64,000 nt of DNA. Source: JARRPM01 sp963765545. Its GTDB lineage: Bacteria; Pseudomonadota; Gammaproteobacteria; Pseudomonadales; Halieaceae. Made by a program: the position numbers and the translations under genes. Location: the NCBI GenBank assembly GCA_963765545.1, contig CAVXWW010000004.1, forward strand, positions 1,922,001-1,986,000, given 5' to 3'. Positions 33,931-44,166 of the stretch are shown piece after piece (the stretch's first letter is position 1; each line of letters opens with the position of its first letter). The notes under the pieces are model-generated. The model did not search any database, was not told the origin of the DNA, and saw only the letters and a program-made list of their open reading frames with translations.

Positions 33931-36294
33931 TCAAAGGGGCGTTTCAAGTCCCTCGCCTGTCGACAGTGGCGGGTGCTCAAACGTGGGCATGGTCTGGACG
34001 CAGTGATCGATATCCCCGGCGATGCGGTCCCTGGCACTTCGCACAAGCAGGGAGAGTCCGGCGGTGGCCACAGTGATAGCGGTACCCTTTTTATTTGCCC
34101 CGACCCTGGGATGGGCAAGCGTGCCATCCAGGGTAACAAAGGGCGTGACAAACATATCGGCACTGATGCCAATACCCTTGCGTGGCTGGGTATTGAACTT
34201 GACCATAATCTCTTCCGTTTTGAGATCGATCTCGCCCTCACCGACGATTGTCACTTTTTCACCCTGCAGGATAAGCGGCTCGAGCGTCGAGATGCCGTCC
34301 GCGATCGCAAGCGCCATCACACCGCACTGAAACCTGGTATCGGGCTCCTGGGCAGCAAACGGGTTCAGGATTGCAGACAGTTGGGACACGATATCCCCGG
34401 TGAACCGGCCGATCAGCTTGTTCTCCAATCGCCCCCCGCCGAGGGTCACCAGCAGGTCGCCTGTGCTGGTAGAAGCCAGCTCTCGCGGGGAGCTGCCCGA
34501 GGCGACAACATTAAATGACACGCTCATCGGGGGTATTTCTTCGGGCGCTGCATCCTCTCCTGAGGCAAGATTCACACGCAAGTCTCGCGCATTGATCACA
34601 GCCCTCAATTCCGCCTCCTGACCCGATGTCTTCAACTGCAAACGCGAGGCACTGCGGCCTCCGACAGCGGTGGCAAAATCAGCGGCCACCTTTAATTCAC
34701 CACCATGCAAGCCGGCGGAAAGGTCCAGCTGCTCAAGTATACTGGTGTGGCTAATCAGCTGCTCCGCTGCCAGCGTGAAATCCAGTTCATTTTTCTGTAA
34801 CGCCTCAAAGGGTAATAACTCTTTACCGAAAACGTACTGCTTGTCGGCGGGGGCATGTGCCTCCTTTTCTTCGACGTCATCCGCAGCGCCTTCGTCAATT
34901 GGAAAAAATTCCTTGAGATCCAGCTTGTCAGACGTGAGGGCAACCGTGATCAGGCCATCGCCACCGGACGCCAGCTGCACACTGCCACTGATGTCGCTTG
35001 CACCGAAACGCAGGCTCAGCGGATCAATAATCATTGCAGCGGGTGACGACTCAAGCTGCGCTGTGCCGTCAAAGGCCAGGCCTGGCATGGTGGTCAACAG
35101 GTCTGACAGGCTCTCCCCCTCCAACTTTAGCTGCAGCCTTGTATTGCGCTGCGCCGAGCCCAATCTGCCCGTTGCGGACAGCCGCGCCTGTTCTGAGACG
35201 AAGTGCAGCTCCTGTATTTCAAGCCCTTCGCCCCCACGTGTCAGCGAGCCCTCAAGCGCCACGGGGTTAGCAGGCAGGCCCTCAACGCCCATCATTTTGC
35301 CGAACCCTGCCAGGCCCGACACCTTGCCATCGACCGCTAGCTGGTCGCCGTCCCGCACCAGGCTCAGTTGAGCGGCCAGGGTATCGAGCCTGGCGTCAAT
35401 GGTCGCCGCCTGCCCCTTCTTGCCGGGCGCTACGACTGCCTTGACACGCAGCGGCCCCGACAGCTGCGTAGAAACGTCGATAGACGCCAGAAAAGCGGCT
35501 ATATCGTCTGTTTGCAAAACTGCCTCAGCCCGGGTGTCAGCCCACAGGCCGGACCTGTCCTCAACACCGTTTATCGCAAGCTCCAATGAACCCCACTGCC
35601 CATTGATCTGAAAGGACTGGCTGCGACGACCCGCCTGCTCACCGGGGACGTCGAATCGACCATTCAGTACCAGGGGCTGCTTGAGAATCTCGCCCTTACC
35701 TACCAGACGCCGCAGATTCTCAGCATCCGGCTGCAGGTGCAAAAGCTCCAGCATGAAGCTCTGGTCTTTACCGCCTGGGTGCCGCCGTGTGATGGCCACA
35801 TTGGTGATGTCCAGCTTATCCAGCCTCACAGGAATCCCACCCGCTGTGCTGCCAGATTCACCGCCGCCCGTTTCACCCGCGCCCTCCTTGGGCAATTCAG
35901 AACCCGGAGCCATATTCCAGTTGCCGCGGCCACTGTCGTCGCTTTCAAGCAGCAGTGTCATATCCTGGACGGCGAGGTCCGTAACCCGGATTGGCCGGAA
36001 CATCAGTGACAGTGGTTTGAGGGTCGCATCGAGGCGGGCCAGCCGCAGCATCTTCGGGTCAGAACCCCAGGGAGCATTTGCCAGGGCGAGCTCATCCACT
36101 GAAACCCTGACCCTGGGCCAGATATCTATATCGAGAGCCCCCAGGGTAAAGTCGCGCCCGGTAGCCTCCTGGACCCGGGACACGATTTGCCCCTTGTACT
36201 GGTTGAGATCTGCGAAATGAAGATACGCCAGTGCGCCGAACACCAGTACCAGACAAAACAGAACCAGGAAGAGTAGAACGCGAGATAGAGACAT
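33931..36294 (-). CDS. AsmA family envelope protein
   Basis: The protein of about 787 aa starts at the ATG for MSLSRVLLFLVLFCLV. An N-terminal membrane anchor (about 4-25) is followed by an AsmA domain (LNQYKGQIVSRVQEATGRDF, LGALDIDIWPRVRVSV) and a long beta-rich periplasmic part. The C-terminal AsmA region lies near residues 570-750 (LLVTLGGGRLENKL, GEIDLKTEEIMVKF). AsmA-like proteins are bridge-type proteins connected with phospholipid transport and outer-membrane balance. The 180 bp before the ompA-like gene hold that gene's upstream region. Confidence 0.88.
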   Translation of the reverse strand: MSLSRVLLFLVLFCLVLVFGALAYLHFADLNQYKGQIVSRVQEATGRDFTLGALDIDIWPRVRVSVDELALANAPWGSDPKMLRLARLDATLKPLSLMFRPIRVTDLAVQDMTLLLESDDSGRGNWNMAPGSELPKEGAGETGGGESGSTAGGIPVRLDKLDITNVAITRRHPGGKDQSFMLELLHLQPDAENLRRLVGKGEILKQPLVLNGRFDVPGEQAGRRSQSFQINGQWGSLELAINGVEDRSGLWADTRAEAVLQTDDIAAFLASIDVSTQLSGPLRVKAVVAPGKKGQAATIDARLDTLAAQLSLVRDGDQLAVDGKVSGLAGFGKMMGVEGLPANPVALEGSLTRGGEGLEIQELHFVSEQARLSATGRLGSAQRNTRLQLKLEGESLSDLLTTMPGLAFDGTAQLESSPAAMIIDPLSLRFGASDISGSVQLASGGDGLITVALTSDKLDLKEFFPIDEGAADDVEEKEAHAPADKQYVFGKELLPFEALQKNELDFTLAAEQLISHTSILEQLDLSAGLHGGELKVAADFATAVGGRSASRLQLKTSGQEAELRAVINARDLRVNLASGEDAAPEEIPPMSVSFNVVASGSSPRELASTSTGDLLVTLGGGRLENKLIGRFTGDIVSQLSAILNPFAAQEPDTRFQCGVMALAIADGISTLEPLILQGEKVTIVGEGEIDLKTEEIMVKFNTQPRKGIGISADMFVTPFVTLDGTLAHPRVGANKKGTAITVATAGLSLLVRSARDRIAGDIDHCVQTMPTFEHPPLSTGEGLETPL

Positions 36295-36483
36295 TATTAT
36301 TGGTTTCTCCACAGTGGCAACCAACAGAACTAACGTGGCGGCATAGGCAAAAGCTATCAGCTGCCCCGCTAACGGTCCAGATTTTACAACGCCCCGGCCG
36401 GATCATGGGCATCGCCTGCCCTGTGAGCGGAGGGGCTTGTCTGTGAAGGGGTGGACAGGGCGACCCGGCGGGGCCGCCCGTGA

Positions 36484-38001
36484 TCAGGCCAGACTGAAGT
36501 GCAGTACGCCCTTCTCAGCGGGAACAACACCCACTCGCTGGCCCGCCGCCACAGGGCCCAATAATGCTGCCAGGGTCTCGGGATCAGTTGAATTGGCGAC
36601 GAACCTGGCGCCCTCTTCTGTATCCGCAATTATAATAGCCTGCACCGGATCGTCACCGCGGTAGTTCACCACATAGCTCACGATACGCCCAGTGTCCGGG
36701 GCTTCGGCTATGGTTTTTGAAGGAATGCCCTCCCTGCTCAGCCCGGTGTCGGCCTCGGCCCAGTCAACGGCTGAGGGCTGGCATGAATATATCCCCGCCG
36801 CATGCTTGGAGAGGATGCCACCCAAACTGCTGACCAGGGCATAGTTACCCGCACCGTCGCGCAACTGAGCCACCGCTTCGGCAATCGCATGCATACCGTA
36901 ATTGTTACCCGGCCCGCCAAAATAGGGCAGGCCGCCCGTCAGGGTCAGCGCCCTGGAGCCATCCACCGGTAGACCCAGGTGCTGGGCGGTCGACGATACT
37001 GCGCAGCTGAAACAGCTATATAAGTCAATCAGGTCGATATCGTCTATCCCTTTCCCCGCCAGCTCAAAGGTCCTATCGAGTACTGCCTCCGCCATCAGGG
37101 AACGCGCGGGGTCCTCACGCTCACTGAGGTTGTAGTCCGCCCCTTCCGCCATACCGTGCAGGAACACCCAGTGCTGTGGGGGAATGCCCGACTGTCGAGC
37201 CGCGCCCGCACTGCACAATATGAGTGCAGCACCCTGGTTGACCCCGTCCTGGGCAACCATCCGCTTTGTGTAATGATGATTCAGCGGCGCAGCAGCCAGG
37301 ATCTCTCCCGCAGACAGCGCCGTCGGGAACTGGGAATACGGATTGGCCGCCGCCACGGCACTCAACGAGGCCAGTAACCGGGCGTTGGCCGAGCGCAGCT
37401 CGTCAGGTGTAAGCCCCTGGGCAAAGGCCCGCGCCTGTTCGATCAAAGCATAGTAGGACATCGGCGCGAGCAAGCCGTTGCTGACCTCCTGCATGGTGAC
37501 AAACATGTCGCCCCAGCCGCGGTCTTCAAGCGGGCAGGTGTCCTCATCAAATGTTTCACTCCAGTCCAGTGCCTCACCGGCGCGCTCGGCACTGCGCTGG
37601 TTGCGCATGGCCTCGGCGCCTGCCAGCAGCACCACAGAGCGCTTGCCCAGGGCGATGTCCCTGGCAAACTCTATGACGCGACTCTGGGGTTCGTTGCCGC
37701 CCACGTGGCCGTGAATACAATGGGTCGGTGATGCGCCGATCGCGCGGGCAACCGACATGGGAGGATTGTTACTGCGCCCGAAGGGGCAGGGCTTGATCCC
37801 CATGGAATCAGTGAACAGGCGGGTAACCGATACGGTATCGATGGCGTCTACAAGCCCCGTCCCGCCGGCATGTGCCAGGGCGCGTCGGGCAGCCTCAGCC
37901 GCGAGCACCATGGGAGAGTCGGCAGTAGCGTTGTGCTCTACCACCTGACCGGCACCTACCAGTACCGGCGTATTGTCAGGAATGCTATTCCAATCTGTCA
38001 T
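36484..38001 (-). CDS. Thiolase-like acetyl-CoA acetyltransferase family protein (TLP1/SCPx-like)
   Basis: About 505 aa from the ATG for MTDWNSIPDNTPVLVG. The thiolase fold is seen in VLVGAGQVVEHNA, PMSVARAIGASPTHCIHGHVGGN, DIDLIDLYSCFSCAV and LTGGLPYFGGPGNNYGMHAIAEAV. A C-terminal extension (about 400-500) fits the added domain of type 1 thiolase-like proteins. These condense or cleave acyl-CoAs, often in degradation of steroid or branched acyl chains. It stands alone here, 40 bp after the ABC-F gene, so the substrate is open. Confidence 0.85.
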   Translation of the reverse strand: MTDWNSIPDNTPVLVGAGQVVEHNATADSPMVLAAEAARRALAHAGGTGLVDAIDTVSVTRLFTDSMGIKPCPFGRSNNPPMSVARAIGASPTHCIHGHVGGNEPQSRVIEFARDIALGKRSVVLLAGAEAMRNQRSAERAGEALDWSETFDEDTCPLEDRGWGDMFVTMQEVSNGLLAPMSYYALIEQARAFAQGLTPDELRSANARLLASLSAVAAANPYSQFPTALSAGEILAAAPLNHHYTKRMVAQDGVNQGAALILCSAGAARQSGIPPQHWVFLHGMAEGADYNLSEREDPARSLMAEAVLDRTFELAGKGIDDIDLIDLYSCFSCAVSSTAQHLGLPVDGSRALTLTGGLPYFGGPGNNYGMHAIAEAVAQLRDGAGNYALVSSLGGILSKHAAGIYSCQPSAVDWAEADTGLSREGIPSKTIAEAPDTGRIVSYVVNYRGDDPVQAIIIADTEEGARFVANSTDPETLAALLGPVAAGQRVGVVPAEKGVLHFSLA

Positions 38002-38040
38002 CTGCGCGTCCCGGGTCATTGCGAAAGGGACGAAAGTTTA

Positions 38041-39651
38041 TCAGGCGCGGGCCACCTTGTCGGCAGTCAGCTGGCCGGCGAGGTATTCCTCGTAAGTGCC
38101 CTGAAAGTCGATCAGGCGATGATCCCTGATTTCGATAACCCGGGTGGCCAGCGAGGAGACAAACTCGCGGTCATGACTGACAAAGATCAGCGTACCGTCG
38201 TAGTGTTCCAGCGCCAGGTTGAGGGCCTCGATGGCTTCCATGTCCAGGTGGTTGGTGGGCTCGTCCAGCAACAGTACATTGGTGTCCATCATCATCAACT
38301 TGCCAAAAAGCAGGCGGTTTTTCTCGCCGCCTGAGCACACCCTGGCCTGCTTCTTGAAATCCTCCGAAGAAAACAGCAGTCGCCCCAGGGTAGCGCGCAC
38401 AATCTGGTCGTCATGGCTGGCGCGGCGCCACTGGCTCATCCAGTCGAACAGGTTGAGGTCGCACTCAAAATCGTCGGTACTGTCCTGCGGGCAGTAACCC
38501 AGGGTGGCATTCTCGGCCCATTTGATCCTGCCGGTGTCGGCCGGGAGTTCGTCCATCAGGCAGCGCAGGAAAGTGGTTTTACCCACACCGTTCTCGCCGA
38601 TTATCGCCAGTCGGGTACCGGCCTCCACCATCAGGCTGGCCTTCTCAAACAGGGGTTCGCCGTCGAAACCCCGACCCAGGTTTTCCAGGGTCACGGCCTG
38701 GCGATGCAGTTTCTTCTCCTGCTTGAAGCGGATATAGGGACTGACCCGGCTGGAGGGCTTGATATCGTCCAGCTTGATCTTGGTGATCTGCCTGGCCCGG
38801 GAGGTGGCCTGCTTGGCCTTGGATGCGTTGGCGGAAAAGCGGCTGACAAACTGCTGCAATTCAGCAATCTGGGCGCTCTTCTTGGCATTTTCGGACTGCA
38901 GCTTTTCCCTTGCCTGGGTAGAGGCGATCATAAAGTCGTCGTAGTTGCCGGGATATACGCGCAGCTCGCCGTAGTCTATATCGGCCATATGGGTGCAGAC
39001 CGCATTCAGGAAGTGGCGGTCGTGGGAGATGATGATCATGGTGGATTTGCGCCCATTGAGCACGCCCTCCAGCCAGCGAATGGTATCGATGTCCAGGTTG
39101 TTGGTGGGCTCGTCCAGCAGCAGAATGTCCGGGTCGGAAAACAGGGCCTGGGCCAGCAACACCCGCAATTTCCAGCCCGGCGCCACCTCGCTCATGGGCC
39201 CGAAGTGCGATTCAAGTGCGATACCCGCCCCCAGCAGAATCTCCCCCGCCCTGCTCTCGGCGGTATAACCGTCCATTTCCGCAAACAGGGTCTCCAGTTC
39301 AGCAACCTTCATGCCGTCTTCTTCCGACATCTCCGGCAGGGCATAGATACGCTCCCGCTCCTGCTTCACCTCCCACAGCTCGCGATGCCCCATAATCACG
39401 GTATCTATCACCGAGAACATCTCAAACGCGAACTGGTCCTGGTGCAAGCGGCCCACCCGTTCGTTGGGGGTGATGGCAACATTGCCCGATGTGGGCACCA
39501 GGCTGCCATCCAGAATTTTCATGAAGGTGGATTTGCCGCAGCCATTGGCGCCGATCAGGCCGTAACGGTTACCCTCGCCAAATTTGACCGAGATATTTTC
39601 AAATAGCGGTTTGGCACCAAACTGCATGGTGATATTGGCGGTAGTAATCAC
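38041..39651 (-). CDS. ybiT: ABC-F family ATPase (YbiT type)
   Basis: The 536-aa protein has two ABC domains without membrane segments. Walker A motifs are GANGCGKST and GENGVGKTT; Walker B regions are LLLDEPTNNLD and LLLDEPTNHLD; a charged linker lies between them (about 240-310). Length and N-terminus (MITTANITMQFGAKPLFENI) match E. coli YbiT. ABC-F proteins act on ribosomes to resolve stalled or special translation states. Confidence 0.9.
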   Translation of the reverse strand: MITTANITMQFGAKPLFENISVKFGEGNRYGLIGANGCGKSTFMKILDGSLVPTSGNVAITPNERVGRLHQDQFAFEMFSVIDTVIMGHRELWEVKQERERIYALPEMSEEDGMKVAELETLFAEMDGYTAESRAGEILLGAGIALESHFGPMSEVAPGWKLRVLLAQALFSDPDILLLDEPTNNLDIDTIRWLEGVLNGRKSTMIIISHDRHFLNAVCTHMADIDYGELRVYPGNYDDFMIASTQAREKLQSENAKKSAQIAELQQFVSRFSANASKAKQATSRARQITKIKLDDIKPSSRVSPYIRFKQEKKLHRQAVTLENLGRGFDGEPLFEKASLMVEAGTRLAIIGENGVGKTTFLRCLMDELPADTGRIKWAENATLGYCPQDSTDDFECDLNLFDWMSQWRRASHDDQIVRATLGRLLFSSEDFKKQARVCSGGEKNRLLFGKLMMMDTNVLLLDEPTNHLDMEAIEALNLALEHYDGTLIFVSHDREFVSSLATRVIEIRDHRLIDFQGTYEEYLAGQLTADKVARA

Positions 39652-39989
39652 AAGAGTATTCCTGGGGGGTATTGGCCGGCGCCTCCCGGTACGGGAGACG
39701 TAAAGACGCGGCGCATTCTAGGGAAGATCGGCTGTGATGTCGAGGCCGACAAATTCCCACTCCTGACCGGACATAGACCATTTCCCCAGCTGCAAGTATC
39801 GCAGTTCCCGGCTCATTGGGCCGGATCAGGGGACGGGTGAGATCTTGACTGTTCAATCACCGCGCAATTCATTAGCATGCAGGTCTTCCTGGCTGGACTG
39901 CCTCCTCCTGCATCCCACTGTTACATGAGATCAGCAATGATTCACCCGCTCTCTTTTGCCAGCAATACACCGTTAGGCGGCCCCGCCTG
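39652..39989. other. 338-bp divergent intergenic region (ABC-F / ligand-gated channel)
   Basis: No gene is seen. It must hold the promoters for ybiT (leftward) and the channel gene (rightward). A -35-like TTGACT at 39845-39850 followed 18 bp later by TCATTA is a weak candidate for the channel gene. The channel gene lacks a clear ribosome-binding site. Confidence 0.5.
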
Positions 39990-41060
39990 ATGCGCTCCAT
40001 ATCGTCGGTGTTCAGAGCCATCCTCCTGGGCGCTGCGCTCGCGCTGTCTGCCATGGCTGCAAACGCGACCGACAGCAACCTGTTCAGCCTGCTGGAGTTG
40101 CCCACCGGGGAAAGCCCCACAAAGGTTCATGCGGACTTTCACCTGCTCGACGTTCAGCGCATTCATGACGAGGCAGAAACGTTCGAGTTTTCCGGCGTGC
40201 TCACCCTCACCTGGCAGGACTCTCGCCAGCGATTTGACCCCGAGGCAGCCGGTGTTAGTGAGATGACTTACAACGGGGGCTACCAGTTTAACGAGCTCGC
40301 GCCCGCCTGGTATCCGCAGGCGATCATCGCCAATGTTGCCGGATTACAGGAGACACAGGGTGTACTGCTGCGAGTAAGTCCGGACGGCACGAGCAAACTG
40401 GTGCAGACCATCAATGCCGAAGCGCGATCCAGGTTGAACCTGCGCAGGTATCCCTTTGATGCCCAGCGACTGGAGATCATCTTCGAAATACTCGGCTTCG
40501 ATTCCAGCGAGGTGGCGATCGAGAGCGGGCCGGCAACTGTGAACCAATCAAAAATACAGGTGCCACAGTGGGAACTTGTCAGCGTTACGACGTCAAGCGC
40601 GGCGATGGCCGCTCCCTACGCCGGCGCGTCAGGCGGCTCTTCTGCCTATGTCATAAGCCTTGAATTGCAACGCAAGTCATTTTTTATGGTGCGACTCGTG
40701 GTGCTGCCCATGATAGTTATCATGATGCTTTCCTGGGCGGTATTCTGGATGGATCGCTCCTCCCTGGGCGACCGCATGAGCGTATCTTTCGTGGGCATTC
40801 TTACCGCGGTGGCTTATCAGACCATGATCAGTGACATCATGCCGCAGATCTCCTACATGACGCTGATTCACGGTTTCCTGTACTTCAGCTTCATGTTGAT
40901 GTGCGCCAGCGTAATCGTGAACCTGATCGTCGGTAGCGCTGATCGAAAGGGCGATTTCGCTCTGGGAGACCGCATTGACCGGCACTGCCGATGGATGTTT
41001 CCCGTGGCGTACACCGCCCTGGTTTCGCTGGTAACCGTGCTCGCATTCACCTGGACTTGA
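39990..41060 (+). CDS. Pentameric ligand-gated ion channel (prokaryotic Cys-loop receptor homologue)
   Basis: The 356-aa protein has a signal peptide (about 1-26), an extracellular beta-sandwich ligand-binding domain to about residue 230, and four membrane helices: TM1 LVVLPMIVIMMLSWAVFWM, TM2 MSVSFVGILTAVAYQTM, TM3 LIHGFLYFSFMLMCASVIV, TM4 VAYTALVSLVTVLAF. The loop LRRYPFDAQRLEI matches the Pro-loop of GLIC-type channels, without the disulfide-forming cysteines of animal receptors. Ligand and ion selectivity are not predictable; the pore-lining helix is polar/small. Its 3' end overlaps the convergent cusA-like gene by 14 bp. Confidence 0.9.
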   Translation: MRSISSVFRAILLGAALALSAMAANATDSNLFSLLELPTGESPTKVHADFHLLDVQRIHDEAETFEFSGVLTLTWQDSRQRFDPEAAGVSEMTYNGGYQFNELAPAWYPQAIIANVAGLQETQGVLLRVSPDGTSKLVQTINAEARSRLNLRRYPFDAQRLEIIFEILGFDSSEVAIESGPATVNQSKIQVPQWELVSVTTSSAAMAAPYAGASGGSSAYVISLELQRKSFFMVRLVVLPMIVIMMLSWAVFWMDRSSLGDRMSVSFVGILTAVAYQTMISDIMPQISYMTLIHGFLYFSFMLMCASVIVNLIVGSADRKGDFALGDRIDRHCRWMFPVAYTALVSLVTVLAFTWT

Positions 41061-44000
41061 GGATCAGTAGCCGCCGGCGCCACAGCAGGTATACCGCCGG
41101 CAGCACCAACAGCGTCAACAGTACAGCGCTGAGCATACCGCCAACCATTGGCGCCGCCAGCCTGCTCATCACTTCTGAACCGGTGCCGCTGCCCCAGAGA
41201 ATAGGCAGCAGGCCAACAATGGTGGCGGTCGCGGTCATCAGTACCGGGCGCACCCGCAAGCCGGCACCGTGCCAGACGGCGTCCTCAAGCTTTTCCTCAG
41301 TCAGCTCACCGCCCGCGTCTACCAACTTGTGCCAGGCCTGGTCCAGGTACACCAGCATGATCACGCCGGTCTCCACCGCCACGCCAGCCAGGGCAATCAT
41401 TCCCACGCCAACGGCAATGGAAAAGCTGTAGTCCAGCACATACATCAACCACACGCTGCCCACCAGTGCCAATGGCAGCGTCCCCATCAGTATTGCTACC
41501 TGGGTAAAGTTGCGAAAATTCAGGTAGAGCAACACCACGATAATCGCCAGCGTCAGCGGCACTACATAACTCAGCCGCTCCTTCGCCCTCTCCATGTACT
41601 CGTACTGCCCGGACCATACAAGCGAGTAGCCCGGAGGTAGCATTAGCTGTTGCGCGACCACGGCGCGTGCCTTGTCGACATAGCTGCCAACATCCACACC
41701 CTCGATATCGACATAGGTCCAGCCATTGAGCCGTGCGTTCTCACTCTTGATACCCGGAGGGCCATCCTCCAGGTAAATCGTCGCCACGTCACCGAGGGCG
41801 ATACGTTGCCCGGCGGGCGTGATCACGGGCAACAGGGCCAATTGTTCAGGTGAATTGCGGAACGACTGGGGATAGCGAATATTGATGGGGTAGCGCTCCC
41901 TGCCCTCCACCGTCCGGGCGATATCCATGCCACCAATGGCGGTCGCCACCACTTGTTGCACGTCGGCGATATTGAGCCCGAAACGCGCCGCCCGCTCACG
42001 ATCGATATCCACCTTGATATAGCGTCCACCCGCTACCCGTTCAGAGTAGACCGAGGCCGTGCCCGGCACGTCGGCCAGCATGGTTTCGAGCTGCTGGCCT
42101 ATGTGCTGGATGGTCTCCAGTGAGGGCCCAGCCACTTTTATTCCTACCGGCGTTTTGATGCCGGTGGCCAGCATGTCGATACGGGTCTTGATCGGCATCA
42201 CCCAGGCATTAGTCACTCCGGGTAATTTAACCAGGGCGTCGAGCTCCTGCGTCAGGCTGGCGGATGTCACACCCTCGCGCCACTGTGAACGCGGTTTCAG
42301 CTGGATAAACGTTTCAATCATGGTGAGCGGCGCAGGGTCCGTCGCGGTATCCGCACGGCCGATCTTGCCAAACACCGACTCCACCTCGGGGACGCTGCGA
42401 ATCAGTTTGTCGGTCTGTTGCAGCAACTCCCGCGCCTTGCCGATGGAGATACCGGGATAAGTGGTGGGCATATACATCAGGTCGCCCTCATCCAGCGACG
42501 GGATAAATTCACTGCCAATACGCTGCAGTGGCCAGAGCGCGCTGATCAATAACATAGCGGCTAGCAGCAGAGTGGTTTTCGGGTATCGCAATACTTTTTT
42601 CAGCAGCGGCATATAGCCACCCACCAGCACACGATTAAACGGGTTGCGCTGCTCGGGCAATACCTTGCCGCGGATAAAGTAACCCATCAGCACGGGCACC
42701 AGGGAAATAGAGAGAATCGCCGCCGCCGCCATTGCATAGGTTTTGGTGTAAGCCAGGGGTGAAAACATACGTCCTTCCTGCGCCTGCAGAGAGAATACCG
42801 GGATGAAGCTGGCGGTAATAATCAGCAGACTGAAAAACAGCGCGGGACCCACCTCGGAGGCCGACGCCGCCACCACCTGCCATCGGTTGTGGCCGGTGAT
42901 TTCGGTGCGCTCCATGTGCTTGTGCATATTTTCAATCAACACTATCGCGCCGTCTATCATGGTGCCAATCGCGATCGCGATGCCACCCAGTGACATGATA
43001 TTGGCATTCAGGCCCTGCAGGTACATCACAGTGAAAGCCGCCAGGATGCCTACAGGTAAGCTGATAATTGCCACCAGAGATGAGCGCACATGGAACAGAA
43101 AGACGATACAGACCAGCGCAACCAGCACCAGTTCCTCTCCCAGCTTTTGCCACAGATTATTTACCGCGTTCTCAATCAGCCTGGAGCGGTCGTACACGGT
43201 GACCACTTCCACGCCCTCGGGCAGGCCGGGGCGCAGTTCGGCCAGGCGCGCCTTCACCTGGTCGATGGTGCGCTGGGCGTTCTCGCCAAAGCGCATGACC
43301 ACGATGCCGCCCACCGTCTCGCCCTCGCCATTGAGCTCGGCGATACCCCGTCGCATCTGCGGCCCCAGCGCGATATCGGCTACATCCCTGAGCAGCAGTG
43401 GCGTGCCGTTGCGATTAACACCCAGGGGTATCGCCTCGAGATCCGCCACACCCTGCAGGTAACCACTGACCCGCACCATGTATTCCGCCTCAGCCATTTC
43501 CACCACCGAGGCGCCAATTTCCTGGTTGCCCCTGGCTATCGCATTCTGGATATGGCTCAGGGGAATATCGAAGGCGCGCAGTTTGTCGGGATGCACCGTT
43601 ACCTGGTACTGCCTGACCATACCGCCCACTGTTGCCACCTCGGACACACCGGGTACGCTCTGCAATTCGTACTTCAGGAACCAGTCCTGCAGACTGCGCA
43701 GCTCGCTGATATCGTGTTGTCCCGACGTGTCCTGCAAGGCGTAGATATAAACCCAGCCCACGCCGGTCGCATCAGGCCCCAGCTGTGGCCGGGCGGCCTC
43801 GGGAAGGGATGGCGCAACCTGGCTCAGATATTCCAGGACCCGGCTGCGGGCCCAGTAGAGGTCGGTGCCATCGTCAAAAATGACATAGACATAGGAGTCC
43901 CCGAAAAAGGAAAAGCCACGCACCGTGGCGGCACCTGGCACCGACAGCATGGCCGTGGTGAGGGGATAGGTGACCTGGTCTTCAACGACCTGTGGCGCCT

Positions 44001-44166
44001 GCCCGGGGAACCGGGTCTTGATAATCACCTGCACGTCGGACAGGTCGGGGATGGCGTCTACCGGCGTATTCCTTACCGCGAAAATACCCGCTCCCACCAG
44101 GATGCCAGTCGCCAGCAACACAAAAAACCGGTTGCCTACCGACCACCGGATAACGGCTTCAATCAT
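41047..44166 (-). CDS. CusA/CzcA-family heavy-metal efflux RND pump
   Basis: The product is 1039 aa from the ATG for MIEAVIRWSVGN, which overlaps the adaptor gene by 8 bp; the longer frame is not needed. It has 12 membrane helices in two repeats. The proton-relay region of metal RND pumps is seen in IGTMIDGAIVLIENMHKH near residue 400. The periplasmic loops contain Met residues that could form a Cu(I)/Ag(I) relay, but I have not placed the three CusA methionines with certainty. With the adaptor and outer-membrane genes it forms a complete tripartite exporter. Confidence 0.93.
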   Translation of the reverse strand: MIEAVIRWSVGNRFFVLLATGILVGAGIFAVRNTPVDAIPDLSDVQVIIKTRFPGQAPQVVEDQVTYPLTTAMLSVPGAATVRGFSFFGDSYVYVIFDDGTDLYWARSRVLEYLSQVAPSLPEAARPQLGPDATGVGWVYIYALQDTSGQHDISELRSLQDWFLKYELQSVPGVSEVATVGGMVRQYQVTVHPDKLRAFDIPLSHIQNAIARGNQEIGASVVEMAEAEYMVRVSGYLQGVADLEAIPLGVNRNGTPLLLRDVADIALGPQMRRGIAELNGEGETVGGIVVMRFGENAQRTIDQVKARLAELRPGLPEGVEVVTVYDRSRLIENAVNNLWQKLGEELVLVALVCIVFLFHVRSSLVAIISLPVGILAAFTVMYLQGLNANIMSLGGIAIAIGTMIDGAIVLIENMHKHMERTEITGHNRWQVVAASASEVGPALFFSLLIITASFIPVFSLQAQEGRMFSPLAYTKTYAMAAAAILSISLVPVLMGYFIRGKVLPEQRNPFNRVLVGGYMPLLKKVLRYPKTTLLLAAMLLISALWPLQRIGSEFIPSLDEGDLMYMPTTYPGISIGKARELLQQTDKLIRSVPEVESVFGKIGRADTATDPAPLTMIETFIQLKPRSQWREGVTSASLTQELDALVKLPGVTNAWVMPIKTRIDMLATGIKTPVGIKVAGPSLETIQHIGQQLETMLADVPGTASVYSERVAGGRYIKVDIDRERAARFGLNIADVQQVVATAIGGMDIARTVEGRERYPINIRYPQSFRNSPEQLALLPVITPAGQRIALGDVATIYLEDGPPGIKSENARLNGWTYVDIEGVDVGSYVDKARAVVAQQLMLPPGYSLVWSGQYEYMERAKERLSYVVPLTLAIIVVLLYLNFRNFTQVAILMGTLPLALVGSVWLMYVLDYSFSIAVGVGMIALAGVAVETGVIMLVYLDQAWHKLVDAGGELTEEKLEDAVWHGAGLRVRPVLMTATATIVGLLPILWGSGTGSEVMSRLAAPMVGGMLSAVLLTLLVLPAVYLLWRRRLLILKSR

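Noticed and set aside
36425..36483. GC-rich inverted repeat after the thiolase-like gene as terminator
   Set aside because: The stem has a mismatch and no T-rich run follows on the transcribed strand.
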